A stretch of 64,000 nt of DNA, taken from NCBI GenBank assembly GCA_016720395.1, contig JADKKR010000004.1, forward strand, positions 62,001-126,000, in the 5' to 3' direction. This DNA comes from Geobacteraceae bacterium. Lineage in GTDB: Bacteria > Desulfobacterota > Desulfuromonadia > Geobacterales > Pseudopelobacteraceae. Below are positions 17,922 to 28,349 of the stretch, piece after piece (positions within the stretch are counted from its first letter, which is position 1; each line of letters opens with the position of its first letter). The position numbers and the translations under genes were made by a program. Below the pieces are notes generated by a model that ran no database searches, was not told the origin of the DNA, and saw only the letters and a program-made list of their open reading frames with translations.

Positions 17922-19655
17922 ATAAAAGAGCTTGCACTTCTGAAACCGTATCTTGTTGCTCTCCGCTGGCGTTATGCCGCCGGGGGAGCTTTTCTTCTTG
18001 CTACCAACGGTTTTGCCCTGCTGATACCCTGGGTGATGAAACTGGCGGTGGAGGGTTTGCAGCACCCTGCTTCGTCCCGCATTTCGCCCGCAGCCTGCGC
18101 CATGGCCATCGCATTGCTAGCCTCGCTGCACTGCGTCACCCGTATCTTCTCCCGGACCTTTGTTCTCAACTCTGCCCGCATCATCGAATTCCGCATTCGT
18201 GACGATCTTTTCCGGCGATTGCTGCTGCTCGACCAGAACTACTTCTCAAGCAGCCGAACCGGCGACATCCTTTCCCGCTTCTCCAATGACCTGACCAATG
18301 TCCGCATGTTGACCGGTTTCGGAGCCATGAGTGCCATGAATACGGTCATTATTTATATAGCGGCGGTGTCCTTGATGTTGCGCATCCATCCTTGGCTGAC
18401 GGTATGGGCGATTCTACCCTTTCCGCTGATGGTGCTGGTGGTCAAAAGGGTCAGCCATCGACTTTTTCAGCGTTCACTCGAAGCACAGGAAGAGCTTGCC
18501 AGGCTTTCGAGTCTGACAGAGGAATCCGTTTCGGCTGTACGCCTGATCAAGTCCTATTGCCGCGAAGAGTATTTCGAGGGGCAATTCGGGCAGATCGCAG
18601 GTCTCTACCTGAAACACAACCTGCGCCTGGCACGCCTGCGCGGACTGATTATCCCGGTTATGGCTGCGGCAACCGGCGCCGGGACACTGGTGGTCCTGTT
18701 CATGGGTGGACGGCTGGTAATTGAAGGCCGCATCACCCTTGGCGATTTTGTGGCCTTCAGTGGCTATCTTGCCATGCTGGTCTGGCCCACGGCGGTTATG
18801 GGCTGGATCTTGACCCTGGCTCAGAGGGGAGCAGCCTCCATGTCTCGACTTGCCAAGGTTCTTACGGCCGATACGGCGGTATTCGATGCACATGGATCGA
18901 AACCTCTTGGAGGGATTCACCACGGAATCGAGTTTCGTGACCTTTCATTCTGCTATGGTGAGACACAAATACTTGACCGGGTATCCTTTCATGTTGCCGC
19001 CGGGGAAAAAATCGGCATTACCGGTGCCGTGGGCAGCGGAAAGTCAACCCTGATCCGGTTACTGCCACGGCTGCTGCCTGTTGCTGACAGCATGCTCTTT
19101 ATCGACGGGCAGGACATCAACAGCATAACCCTGGCCAGCCTTCGACGGCTGGTGGGTTACGTCCCCCAGGAGGCTTTCCATTTTTCCCGTAGTATCCGCG
19201 AAAACATCAGCTACGGTTTGCCCGAATACGACGAAAAGACCATTGGAGAAGCAGCTCGTCAGGCGGGATTTTCCGACGATATCGAAAAGTTCCGTGAGGG
19301 GCTCGATACGCTGGTTGGTGAAAAAGGTGTCGCTTTGTCGGGTGGCCAGAAGCAGCGCCTGGCCATTGCACGGGCACTGGCTGCGGATCCGCCTGTTCTG
19401 CTGCTTGACGATCCGCTCTCTGCGGTTGATGCCGGGCGTGAAGAGGAAATTTTGGCCGAGCTGGAACAGTTCTATGCAAAGCGCACCGTACTGATTGTCT
19501 CCCAGCGCATTTCAGCTTTCCGAGATTGCGACCGTGTGATCGTATTGGAAAAGGGGGCGATTGCCGAAGAGGGAACACCGGGAGAATTGCTGCAGCGTGG
19601 TGGACGTTATGCCGAGATGAGCCGCCTGCAGCGGCTGCAAAAAGAATTGGGGTAG
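17922..19655 (+). CDS. ABC exporter, fused membrane and ATPase domains (MsbA-like), with a non-standard start
   Basis: A half-transporter with an N-terminal six-helix exporter domain and a C-terminal ATPase: Walker A GAVGSGKST, signature LSGGQKQR, Walker B VLLLDDPLSAVDA. It probably exports a lipid or hydrophobic compound. The first usual start in frame, GTG at 18033, would cut away the first membrane helix. Exporter-like sequence (KELALLKPY..LRWRYAAGGAFLLATNG) continues upstream to about 17925, but no ATG, GTG or TTG exists before the in-frame stop at 17907. I place the start at the ATA at 17922, which has AAGGGA seven bases upstream. An alternative is a one-base frameshift in the AAAA run at 17924-17927 linking to the ATG at 17906. 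The start is therefore uncertain; the rest is firm. Confidence 0.8.
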   Translation: MKELALLKPYLVALRWRYAAGGAFLLATNGFALLIPWVMKLAVEGLQHPASSRISPAACAMAIALLASLHCVTRIFSRTFVLNSARIIEFRIRDDLFRRLLLLDQNYFSSSRTGDILSRFSNDLTNVRMLTGFGAMSAMNTVIIYIAAVSLMLRIHPWLTVWAILPFPLMVLVVKRVSHRLFQRSLEAQEELARLSSLTEESVSAVRLIKSYCREEYFEGQFGQIAGLYLKHNLRLARLRGLIIPVMAAATGAGTLVVLFMGGRLVIEGRITLGDFVAFSGYLAMLVWPTAVMGWILTLAQRGAASMSRLAKVLTADTAVFDAHGSKPLGGIHHGIEFRDLSFCYGETQILDRVSFHVAAGEKIGITGAVGSGKSTLIRLLPRLLPVADSMLFIDGQDINSITLASLRRLVGYVPQEAFHFSRSIRENISYGLPEYDEKTIGEAARQAGFSDDIEKFREGLDTLVGEKGVALSGGQKQRLAIARALAADPPVLLLDDPLSAVDAGREEEILAELEQFYAKRTVLIVSQRISAFRDCDRVIVLEKGAIAEEGTPGELLQRGGRYAEMSRLQRLQKELG

Positions 19656-19677
19656 CAGGCAACGCTCTGCGCAGCTG

Positions 19678-20934
19678 TTAAAACGGGTAGCCCAGCCCAA
19701 CGAACACCGCCGGGCCATCACGCCCGATACCGACATCGACGCGCCCGATGATGTTTGGCCTGACGACGGCCCGGATGCCGATACCGGGGTTGAACTCAAA
19801 TTGCCTGCAGCTTGCCAGGTCAAGCCGCTCCATAACGGCGCCCAGATCAATAAATGGAGCCAGCTCCCAGTCTGCCTTGACATTGAAGATTTCCCACCGG
19901 AAAAGCCGGATGCGCTCTTCCAGATTCACCAGAAAATAGCTGTTGTCGATAAAGCGGTTCCGGCCATAGCCGCGCAACGTGCTTTCCCCCCCCAAAATAC
20001 TCTGCTCCAGGAACGGGACCTGTTCACCGAGGGTCTGGTTGTAGATCAGGCGGAAGACACTGACATAGCGAGCGTTGTCAAAAGGAATGAAGCCTTTCAT
20101 TTCACCCTCATAATGGCGGTAATCCGCTGTGCTGCCCAATAATTTTGAACTGTTTTCAATCGAAGCCTTGGCAAAGCCGCCGAAAGTCGGTGCAGTAAGT
20201 GAATCCAGCGTGCTGTAGACAAACGAGATGCGCTGGGCGTGCGCAACAAAGCCGTTAATGCCGGGCACTTGGCTTTCTTTGAAACTGTTCTTTATATAAG
20301 GAATGCTTGTGACGGCCCCCGGCTCGATTTCGACATCGCGGTAGCGCTCACCCAGAATCAACTGAAAGTGGCGACCGATATCATAACCGGCGGAAAGGTT
20401 AAATCCGATCTCCCGATCAGTGTAATTGGATTCCCTCTGGCTGGGGGTCTTGGCGTTAAAACCGAAAAAACGGGCAGAACCGTCACTGAAGGCGAAGGCA
20501 AAGAGGTTCAACTCCAGCTTTTTTTCCAGAAAGGTCTTGTCGCGCAGCTTGAACTCGTAATCCTGGTTAATAATTGTCGATTTTGAAAGGTTTGTTTCCC
20601 AGAATCGATCCGGCGAGGGGTAAAAGGCGGCATAGAGTGTCGAAGTAACACCGAAGTTCTTGTTGTAATTGATCTGAGGAGCTACCAAGGTACTGATATT
20701 GTCATTTTTGTCATGCAGCAGAAACGCCGAGAGGGCGCCGACCGTTACGCCCTCATTGGGACTTGAGGCGATTACCGGCAAAGGAATGGTGACAACCTTA
20801 ACCTCCTTGTCGAAGGTCTTATTGGAGAGAGGATACGGAATGACATCGTGAGAGATATAGCTTGTGCACCCGGCCTGCAACAGCAACAGAGCAACGGTCA
20901 GCAAACGGGAGTATGGTGCGTGGCGTAAAAACAT
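19678..20934 (-). CDS. Omp85/BamA-family surface antigen lipoprotein
   Basis: I use the ATG at 20934, which gives a short lipoprotein signal with lipobox LQAGC; the frame is open for 29 more residues with no signal-like content. The 418-residue product has a long C-terminal beta-barrel of the bacterial surface antigen (D15/Omp85) type, with the hallmark ESTLRGYGRNRFID segment (the conserved RGY/F motif of the L6 loop) and a terminal strand ending VGLGYPF, which has the aromatic end used for BAM recognition. POTRA domains are not obvious, so it may be a small barrel rather than a true insertase. It converges on the ABC exporter gene; any functional link is unproven. Confidence 0.75.
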   Translation of the reverse strand: MFLRHAPYSRLLTVALLLLQAGCTSYISHDVIPYPLSNKTFDKEVKVVTIPLPVIASSPNEGVTVGALSAFLLHDKNDNISTLVAPQINYNKNFGVTSTLYAAFYPSPDRFWETNLSKSTIINQDYEFKLRDKTFLEKKLELNLFAFAFSDGSARFFGFNAKTPSQRESNYTDREIGFNLSAGYDIGRHFQLILGERYRDVEIEPGAVTSIPYIKNSFKESQVPGINGFVAHAQRISFVYSTLDSLTAPTFGGFAKASIENSSKLLGSTADYRHYEGEMKGFIPFDNARYVSVFRLIYNQTLGEQVPFLEQSILGGESTLRGYGRNRFIDNSYFLVNLEERIRLFRWEIFNVKADWELAPFIDLGAVMERLDLASCRQFEFNPGIGIRAVVRPNIIGRVDVGIGRDGPAVFVGLGYPF

Positions 20935-21062
20935 GGCTGATGTATGTAGCACTCTGCCGACAAAAGTGTCAACTACCCAGTACTCATTCCCCGTATCCTT
21001 AGCACTTGTCTCGATCCTCACCCTGCGTTATACTTCAATAACTCTGCCGCACAAAGGCCGCC

Positions 21063-22505
21063 ATGAAGCTCTATTCCAAGCTCATCATCATCATGCTCTC
21101 ACTGTTGGTTCTGGCCATGATGACCCTCTTCACCCTCAATCAGTATGCCCAGAATGATCTGGTCCGTGAGATCCAGGAAAGTTCCCAGGAAATCTCCAAG
21201 GCGGTCCAGATGAGCATCGAGGACCTGACCTCCGAGGCGGAAACCTCGCGCCTCACCGAATATCTCAACAAGGCACGTGAGAAGGGCATCAACGAGATTA
21301 ACATCATCAACAGCGAAGGCGAGATCATCGACTCCTCCGATCCGGAGAAGATCGGCAAGAAGCGAGAGATAAAGAAACTGGAAAAAGGGGTCCACGCTGC
21401 GCCAGCCACCAGCAGAGGGGCCTCAATTCTGTCTCAGAAGCCCTATGAGGTACTCGTCCCGGTTATCGTCGGTGACGAGCACCTGGGCTATGTCCAGATC
21501 AATATGCTACTGGACAACATTCGCGACATCCAGCATGCCAACTTCATCAGGAGGCTGTTCGCCACCAGCATGGTCTTCGCGGTCGGCATTGCCCTGACGC
21601 TTTTTCTCGCCAGGCGCTATACCGATCCAATCCATCGCCTGGTCGGCGATTTCAAGAAGGTCTCGGCCGGCGACCTGTCCGTGACCATACCAGTGGAAAG
21701 CCATGACGAAATCAGCGAACTTGCAGACGGCTTCAATAACATGGTTGAGAAGCTGCGAGAACGTGAAGCCCTTGAGAAGAGACTTTACGAAGCAGAACAT
21801 CTTTCCCGGGTCGGACAGCTGGCCTCGGGTATCGCCCACGAGATTCGCAATCCACTTAACTACATCAGCCTGGCGATCGATCACCTCAAGGCCGAGATGT
21901 TGCCAGTCTGCGGCGATAAATGTGCTGAATTGACGGAATTAACCCACAAAATCAAGGAGGAGGTGCGGCGGGCCAATTTCATGGTGCTCAACTTCATGAA
22001 CTATGGCAGGCCACTTAAGCTGCGATTGGCATTGGTCCCTTATGCTGAAATTCTGGCCAAGGTGTTGCCGCTGCTGAATGAACGGATGGCAGAACAGTCT
22101 ATCCGCATTGAGCAGGACATAGATCCGCAGCTTCCGCCTCTCTGGGTCGATCAGGAGTTGCTGCGCAACTGCATTCTCAACTTTATCAATAATGCCGCCC
22201 AGGCCATGAACGATGGTGGGGTGATACGCCTGGGGGCCGCCCTGGACGACAGTGGAGAACGGGTGCTCCTGACTTTTGCTGACCAGGGCAGCGGCATCCT
22301 GCAAGAGGATATTACCAAGATTTTTCAGCCGTATTTTACGACTAAGGACGTCGGCATCGGTCTGGGCCTGGCCATTACCGAACGTATCATCAAAGAACAT
22401 GGCGGCGAGATTCTTGTCGAGAGCAGCCACGGCCAGGGCACCACATTCACGGCTGTGCTGCCGCTTCAGCAGAAACAACAGGAGGCAACCTCGTGGCAAA
22501 CATGA
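21063..22505 (+). CDS. Membrane sensor histidine kinase (HAMP, HisKA, HATPase)
   Basis: A 480-residue kinase: membrane helix 1 (about 7-27), a periplasmic sensor of about 135 residues, helix 2 (about 165-183), HAMP (184-236), the phosphoacceptor segment [12 protein letters not shown] with H259, and an ATPase domain with N-box, DQGSGI and GIGLGLAI. The sensed signal is unknown. The gene overlaps the NtrC-type regulator by 13 bases, so the two form a cotranscribed pair. An AAAGG site precedes the ATG. Confidence 0.92.
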   Translation: MKLYSKLIIIMLSLLVLAMMTLFTLNQYAQNDLVREIQESSQEISKAVQMSIEDLTSEAETSRLTEYLNKAREKGINEINIINSEGEIIDSSDPEKIGKKREIKKLEKGVHAAPATSRGASILSQKPYEVLVPVIVGDEHLGYVQINMLLDNIRDIQHANFIRRLFATSMVFAVGIALTLFLARRYTDPIHRLVGDFKKVSAGDLSVTIPVESHDEISELADGFNNMVEKLREREALEKRLYEAEHLSRVGQLASGIAHEIRNPLNYISLAIDHLKAEMLPVCGDKCAELTELTHKIKEEVRRANFMVLNFMNYGRPLKLRLALVPYAEILAKVLPLLNERMAEQSIRIEQDIDPQLPPLWVDQELLRNCILNFINNAAQAMNDGGVIRLGAALDDSGERVLLTFADQGSGILQEDITKIFQPYFTTKDVGIGLGLAITERIIKEHGGEILVESSHGQGTTFTAVLPLQQKQQEATSWQT

Positions 22506-23887
22506 AAGGCAGAATACTTGTTGTTGACGATGAAAAACTTCAGCGGGAAATCATCAACCTGACTCTGAAAAAAGAAGGGCATGAGCTTACTGAAGCAGCC
22601 AGTGTCCGCGAGGCGCTGGCGTTACTGGACAAACGTGAGTTCGACCTGATACTGACCGACCTTATGATGCAGGGACAGACCGGGATGGAGCTGCTGGAGC
22701 TGGTTCAGAAGGTAGATTCAGAGCAGTGTGTCGTCATGATGACCGCTCACGGTTCCATCAAAACAGCTGTCGAGGCCATCCAGAAGGGCGCCTTCAATTA
22801 CCTCGAGAAACCGATCGAAGGCGATCAGCTGATTCTGGCAGTCAGCAAGGCCCTGGAGCACATCGGCCTGGTTCGGGAAAACCGCGTCCTGCGTAAGCGC
22901 CTGGAAGCGGTCCAGTCCATTCCCTATATCCACGGCGAACATCCCAAGATGAAGGAGGTGTTCCGGATCATCTCCAAGATAGCCGCATCCAGCTCCAGTG
23001 TGCTGATCGTAGGCGAGTCCGGAACCGGCAAGGAGCTTGTGGCCAGGGCTATACACGATGGCAGCCATCGTAAGGACAAGCCTTTCATGGCCATCAACTG
23101 CGCCGCCATTCCCGAGACACTGATCGAGAGTGAACTGTTTGGCCACGAGAAAGGCAGCTTCACCGGGGCCAATGCCCGCGAGATAGGCATCTTCGAAGCA
23201 GCCAACGGCGGAACCGTATTTCTGGATGAGATCGGCGAAATGAACGTTGCCATGCAGGCCAAGCTGCTGCGTGCGATCCAGGAAAAGGAGATCCGGCGGG
23301 TAGGCGGCAAGCTGAACATCCCCCTTGACCTGCGCATTCTGGCGGCAACCAATCGGGAACTGGAGCAGGAAATCAAACGGGGGGCGTTCCGGGAAGACCT
23401 GTTCTATCGCCTGAACGTGATCAGGATAAACCTGCCGCCACTGCGTGAGCGGGGCAGCGACCTTAAAACTCTGGCGGAATATTTCGTAAAAAAATACAGC
23501 GAGATCTCCGGCATCGAGGTTGAGGGAATATCCAAACCCGCCTTGCGGTTGATCATGAATTACGGCTGGCCGGGCAATGTACGCCAGTTGGAATCGGTAA
23601 TGGAGCGCTCGGTATTGATGGCGGAAAGCAATATCATCCAGCCCGAAGACCTGCCGGCCGAAATCAGCTCCACGACAAGCCTGACCGGTGGTATCAACAT
23701 TGAGCTACCGCCGGACGGTATTGATTTTGAGGAACTGGAAAAGGGATTGATCATCAAGGCCATGGAGCGTGCCGACGGGGTGATCGGAAAAGCGGCTCCG
23801 CTGTTGGGCATGAGCTACAAGACACTGCAGTATCGTCTGGAGAAATTTGAGGTCGAACGCTCTGAAAAACGTTCCAAGTCGTCCTGA
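22493..23887 (+). CDS. Sigma-54-dependent response regulator (NtrC family)
   Basis: A 464-residue regulator with a receiver domain (phosphoacceptor D56), an AAA+ domain with Walker A GESGTGKE, the sigma-54 contact loop GSFTGA (Ser in place of the usual Ala of GAFTGA) and the arginine-finger region, and a Fis-type helix-turn-helix at the C-terminus (VIGKAAPLLGMSYKTLQYRL). The GTG at 22493 is chosen because AGGAGG lies seven bases before it; the ATG at 22502 would be 16 bases away. It is the partner of the overlapping histidine kinase and would activate sigma-54 promoters when phosphorylated. Targets are unknown. Confidence 0.93.
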   Translation: MANMKGRILVVDDEKLQREIINLTLKKEGHELTEAASVREALALLDKREFDLILTDLMMQGQTGMELLELVQKVDSEQCVVMMTAHGSIKTAVEAIQKGAFNYLEKPIEGDQLILAVSKALEHIGLVRENRVLRKRLEAVQSIPYIHGEHPKMKEVFRIISKIAASSSSVLIVGESGTGKELVARAIHDGSHRKDKPFMAINCAAIPETLIESELFGHEKGSFTGANAREIGIFEAANGGTVFLDEIGEMNVAMQAKLLRAIQEKEIRRVGGKLNIPLDLRILAATNRELEQEIKRGAFREDLFYRLNVIRINLPPLRERGSDLKTLAEYFVKKYSEISGIEVEGISKPALRLIMNYGWPGNVRQLESVMERSVLMAESNIIQPEDLPAEISSTTSLTGGINIELPPDGIDFEELEKGLIIKAMERADGVIGKAAPLLGMSYKTLQYRLEKFEVERSEKRSKSS

Positions 23888-23919
23888 AGCGGCACGGGGT
23901 CCTGATCGGGAGAGAGGGA

Positions 23920-25125
23920 CTACGTGACCGTCAGCTGGTAGCCTCGCCCTTCCAGATAACCGACGATCTCCTTGATGTGCTCATAGCCGCGTGTTTCCAG
24001 CTCCAGGGAAACATCCGTCCTGCCGATGGGAAGTGATTTAGAACGTCGGTCATGGGTGATGTGGAAAATATTGGCCCGTGTTGCAGCGATATCCTCGGTC
24101 AATTTGGCCAGGGCACCCGGATGGTCATCCAGTTCGATCGTCAGTTTCAGGTAGCGCCCTCCGGCAATAAGACCCCGCTCGACCACCTGCGAAATCGTTT
24201 TTACATCTATATTTCCACCTGAGAGCAGGCACACGGTTTTTCCCGTCAAATCAGGAATTCGCTGGTTCAGCACCGCCGCCAGCGTCACCGCCCCGGCCCC
24301 CTCGACCAGCATCTTGGTCTTTTCAAGCAGTGAAACTATTGCCAGGGCGATATCCTCCTCTTCAACCTGCACGATCTCATCAACACAGGAGCAGATGACC
24401 GGAACCGTTCGTGTACCGGGACGCTTCACGGCAATACCGTCGGCCAATGTCACGCTGACCGGCCGTTCTGTCGGCTTTCCGGCTGCAAAGGATGCCGACA
24501 TGGAAGGCGCGGCTATTGATTCAACACCGATAATGCGGACATGCGGAGCGGTTTCTCGTACTGCCGCCGCCATGCCGGCAATCAGGCCTCCACCGCCGAC
24601 CGGGATGATCAGGTTTTGCACATCAGGCAGTTCTTCCAGGATTTCCAAGGCAATCGTCCCCTGCCCCGCCATGACCAGTTCATCGTCGAAAGGGTGCACA
24701 AAGAGTGCCCCGCTGGCCCTCTGCTCAGCCAAAGCAGCCTCGCAGGCTTCGTCAAAGTTCCTCCCGACCAGCACCACCTCAGCCCCGTAGTCGCGGGTTG
24801 CCTGGACCTTTTGCGGCGGGGTGATCTCCGGCATGAAGACCGTGGCGCTGACTCCCAGAAGATCAGCCGAAAATGCAACGCCTTGGGCATGGTTGCCTGC
24901 CGAGGCAGTAATGACTCCGTTCTTGAGGGCCTCCCGGGACTGGGCGGTCATGAAGTTAAGTGCGCCTCGTATCTTGAACGAACCGGTGCGCTGCAGGTTC
25001 TCGCATTTGAAATGCAGAGCGACCCCCAGCTTTTCTGTGTAGTAATGGGAATAGATCAGTTCCGTGCGGCGGACACGTTTCCTGAGTCTGTCGTAGGCTT
25101 CGTTGATGAGGTCGTTGAGGTTCAT
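23920..25125 (-). CDS. ilvA: Threonine ammonia-lyase with C-terminal ACT domain
   Basis: A 402-residue PLP enzyme that deaminates threonine to 2-oxobutyrate, the first step of isoleucine synthesis by the threonine route. The PLP lysine is K51 in TGSFKIRGA, the glycine-rich phosphate loop is VGGGGLIAG, and an ACT domain (about 325-402) suggests amino-acid feedback. I use the ATG at 25125 (GGGAG upstream) where the family sequence begins; the frame extends 20 residues further without support. The single-ACT layout is shorter than E. coli IlvA and closer to the TdcB/short IlvA group, so a catabolic role is an alternative. Confidence 0.9.
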   Translation of the reverse strand: MNLNDLINEAYDRLRKRVRRTELIYSHYYTEKLGVALHFKCENLQRTGSFKIRGALNFMTAQSREALKNGVITASAGNHAQGVAFSADLLGVSATVFMPEITPPQKVQATRDYGAEVVLVGRNFDEACEAALAEQRASGALFVHPFDDELVMAGQGTIALEILEELPDVQNLIIPVGGGGLIAGMAAAVRETAPHVRIIGVESIAAPSMSASFAAGKPTERPVSVTLADGIAVKRPGTRTVPVICSCVDEIVQVEEEDIALAIVSLLEKTKMLVEGAGAVTLAAVLNQRIPDLTGKTVCLLSGGNIDVKTISQVVERGLIAGGRYLKLTIELDDHPGALAKLTEDIAATRANIFHITHDRRSKSLPIGRTDVSLELETRGYEHIKEIVGYLEGRGYQLTVT

Positions 25126-25209
25126 CGGCAGCGGTTCTCCCGTGTCATCTGCGGATATAGTATCAGAGCCGCAGGGTCCGGTCAAATGACTTGAAAAGCG
25201 GTTTGTCTC

Positions 25210-26219
<1,010 letters not shown>

Positions 26220-26271
26220 TACGTCTGAAATTATCACACGCCGCCTGCTGTCAATGGCCGGGAGAAACGTT

Positions 26272-26436
26272 ATGGCAGATGCCGTTGACGAACTTGACAA
26301 ACTCCTTGCGGATGTCCGCAAGACCATCTCTGACAATAGGCAGTTTCTTGAGAAACTCGTGGATGAGGCAGTTGAGGATGATCCGGAAGATGAAACGGAA
26401 GCAATGACTGCTGAAGAGGATTTCGAAGAATTGTAG
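26272..26436 (+). CDS. Small acidic protein of unknown function
   Basis: A 54-residue, strongly acidic, helix-prone protein. The ATG at 26272 is preceded by GGGAG at seven bases. The N-terminal half (DELDKLLADVRKTISDN) looks like an amphipathic helix and the C-terminal half is rich in Glu and Asp. No cysteine, membrane segment or known motif is present. It lies 52 bases after trxB and a strong terminator hairpin follows 28 bases later, so it is probably the last gene of that transcript. I do not recognise the family. Confidence 0.6.
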   Translation: MADAVDELDKLLADVRKTISDNRQFLEKLVDEAVEDDPEDETEAMTAEEDFEEL

Positions 26437-26464
26437 CTCGTTGTTAACAGCGGGCAGAAGGAAT

Positions 26465-26494
26465 ACAGCCCCCGGAGAGTTCTCCGGGGGCTGT
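26465..26494. terminator. Bidirectional terminator hairpin
   Basis: A 14-base perfect inverted repeat (26465-26478 with 26481-26494) around a two-base centre, GC-rich (CCCCCGGAG/CTCCGGGGG), between the convergent trxB unit and the ImcH-like cytochrome gene. The T-tract is weak on both sides. Confidence 0.7.
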
Positions 26495-26502
26495 GTGTTT
26501 AA

Positions 26503-28053
26503 TTAGTGTTTCTTTGGTCCCTGCTTCCCCTCTCCGGGGACATCATGCCCGGCGGCCAGGTGGCAGTCGCTACAGTTGGTCTTGTAGAGTTCATCTCCGA
26601 TATCAACCGGATGGACGAAATCTGTCACACGCTTCCCGGCCGGGATGTTCTCCTGAGTCTGGTCGAGAACATCGTGACAGATCTTGCAGTCCTTGGAGAT
26701 GATCCTGCCATCGGCAGTCTTGTGCTTGTTGTCGTGGCAACGGAAACAGCCAGGGGTGTAGAAGTGGCCTATATAGTTAGGATATGTGCTCCACTTGACT
26801 TTCATCTTCGGGAAATAGTTTCTCGAGTAAATATCCTGCACACGCTCCACGGCCTGATTAATAGCCGCACCCTTCTCCTGAGCGACTTTGGGATAGTTTT
26901 TGGCATAATATGCCGGAAGCTCTTTGGCAATAGAGGCGTGGGCCTCTTCCTTGGACTTGTATGGCCGTTCCAGTATCTCGACAGCCACTTTCTTGACGAA
27001 CGGCAGTGAACGATCAATATGGTTTGAAACGAAATTCAGGTCCATCTCCTCATCAGGAGAGTGGTAGATGTGAGTCGGGCGGTTATGGCAATCGGTGCAG
27101 TCCATCAAGCGCTTGTTCCCTTTTGCAATCTCGTCCTTGGTGAGCGGGTTCTCTATATTCGAATACTCGGTGATTTTGCCGTCCTTGTCCTTGACTGCCA
27201 CATAGGGAATATCGAGCCGCTTCTTGTCACGGGCAATAAAGGTGACCTCTTTGCCGATATGCCAGTGGATACCGCTGTCTGTTGGTGCCTTGGGATTGCC
27301 ACCGATATGGATCAGCAGGTCAATCTTACGAGGAGAATTCTCCTCATTCGGTGCGTAGTGATAGAATATTTTCTGTCGCCCGACGTAGAATTTCTCCGGC
27401 CAGTGGCAATGCTCACAGGTTTCCCGTGCCGGGCGGAGGTTTTCAATCGGGGTTTCTATGGTTTCCGGGTAGGTGTGGAACGCAACAGCATACAGCTGGC
27501 GCAGACCAGAGATCTTGGCTTTCACATACCAGGCCGCACCAGGGCCAACATGGCACTCTACGCATTTCACCTTGGCGTGCGGTGAATTACTCCAGGCAGT
27601 GTGTTCCGGTTCCATGACCACATGGCAGACCTCGCCGCAAAACACGGTCGATTCGGTGAACTCGAAACCCTTGATGGAGGCAATCGCCACGATAACAACG
27701 AAAATCACGCTGGCCATGATGAAAAAGATGAACAAATGGCGCTTGGCAGGGTCATTCAGGTCAAGGCGGGGGAACTGCGGGATTTCCTCTTCAAGTGACA
27801 CCATCCCCTCGATAGCTGCTTTTCGCCTCTCATTGCGGACTCGCCATGCCCCGAACGGTACCAGCAGCAAGCCGAAGATCAGCATGCCGGGGAACATGAA
27901 ATAGGTCATGAGCCCCAGATAGGCGTGCTCCTTGCCGGTAATCGTCTCGAATGCAAAGAAGACTACGATGAGGCTGGCGGCAGTTACCGCCAAAAGCATC
28001 CCGATAAGACTGATAAGGTTCCAAGCATATCCTGCTGATTTGCGTATGGCCAT
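26503..28053 (-). CDS. imcH: ImcH-like inner-membrane heptaheme cytochrome (NapC/NirT family)
   Basis: A 516-residue protein with three N-terminal membrane helices (about 11-35, 46-70 and 106-129) and a periplasmic multiheme domain. Heme motifs are one CX3CH (C139-G-E-V-C143-H144) just after the third helix, then CVECH, CEHCH, CTDCH, CFRCH, CKICH and CSDCH: seven in all. This three-helix, seven-heme NapC/NirT layout and length match Geobacter ImcH, which takes electrons from menaquinol during respiration of high-potential extracellular acceptors. An AAGGAG site precedes the ATG. It is divergent from the Cbc4-like genes. Orthology to ImcH rather than another NapC-like cytochrome is inferred from architecture. 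Confidence 0.75.
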   Translation of the reverse strand: MAIRKSAGYAWNLISLIGMLLAVTAASLIVVFFAFETITGKEHAYLGLMTYFMFPGMLIFGLLLVPFGAWRVRNERRKAAIEGMVSLEEEIPQFPRLDLNDPAKRHLFIFFIMASVIFVVIVAIASIKGFEFTESTVFCGEVCHVVMEPEHTAWSNSPHAKVKCVECHVGPGAAWYVKAKISGLRQLYAVAFHTYPETIETPIENLRPARETCEHCHWPEKFYVGRQKIFYHYAPNEENSPRKIDLLIHIGGNPKAPTDSGIHWHIGKEVTFIARDKKRLDIPYVAVKDKDGKITEYSNIENPLTKDEIAKGNKRLMDCTDCHNRPTHIYHSPDEEMDLNFVSNHIDRSLPFVKKVAVEILERPYKSKEEAHASIAKELPAYYAKNYPKVAQEKGAAINQAVERVQDIYSRNYFPKMKVKWSTYPNYIGHFYTPGCFRCHDNKHKTADGRIISKDCKICHDVLDQTQENIPAGKRVTDFVHPVDIGDELYKTNCSDCHLAAGHDVPGEGKQGPKKH

Positions 28054-28349
28054 TGAACATCTCCTTAAGTGCGGTATATATGTAGTGTATCTGAGATATG
28101 AACTGATGTTGCGGTCTGAAAGAGTATCTATTTACCTTTCATCAGCATGATTTGTCAAAGTTTTTTTGTTAACAGCGGATATCGGGAACACATCGGGTGG
28201 TTATTTTTTTAGGATCCGGTATTTTTGGAAAACATTATTGACAAATTAAGTCAACACCTTTAAATATTAAACACCGTTTTACATTTCAGAACATATAAGG
28301 CGCATGGGGTAATCTCCTCTGCACGAACCAAATCCAGGAGGTGCGTAAC
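28054..28349. promoter_or_regulatory. Divergent promoter region between the ImcH-like and Cbc4-like genes
   Basis: This 296-base AT-rich spacer must serve both directions. On the plus strand TTGACA (28238-28243) is a candidate -35 with a weak TAAATA at 17 bases. It overlaps a perfect TTGAC-N7-GTCAA inverted repeat (28238-28254), an arrangement expected of a repressor site. The minus-strand promoter of the ImcH-like gene is not obvious. Confidence 0.45.
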
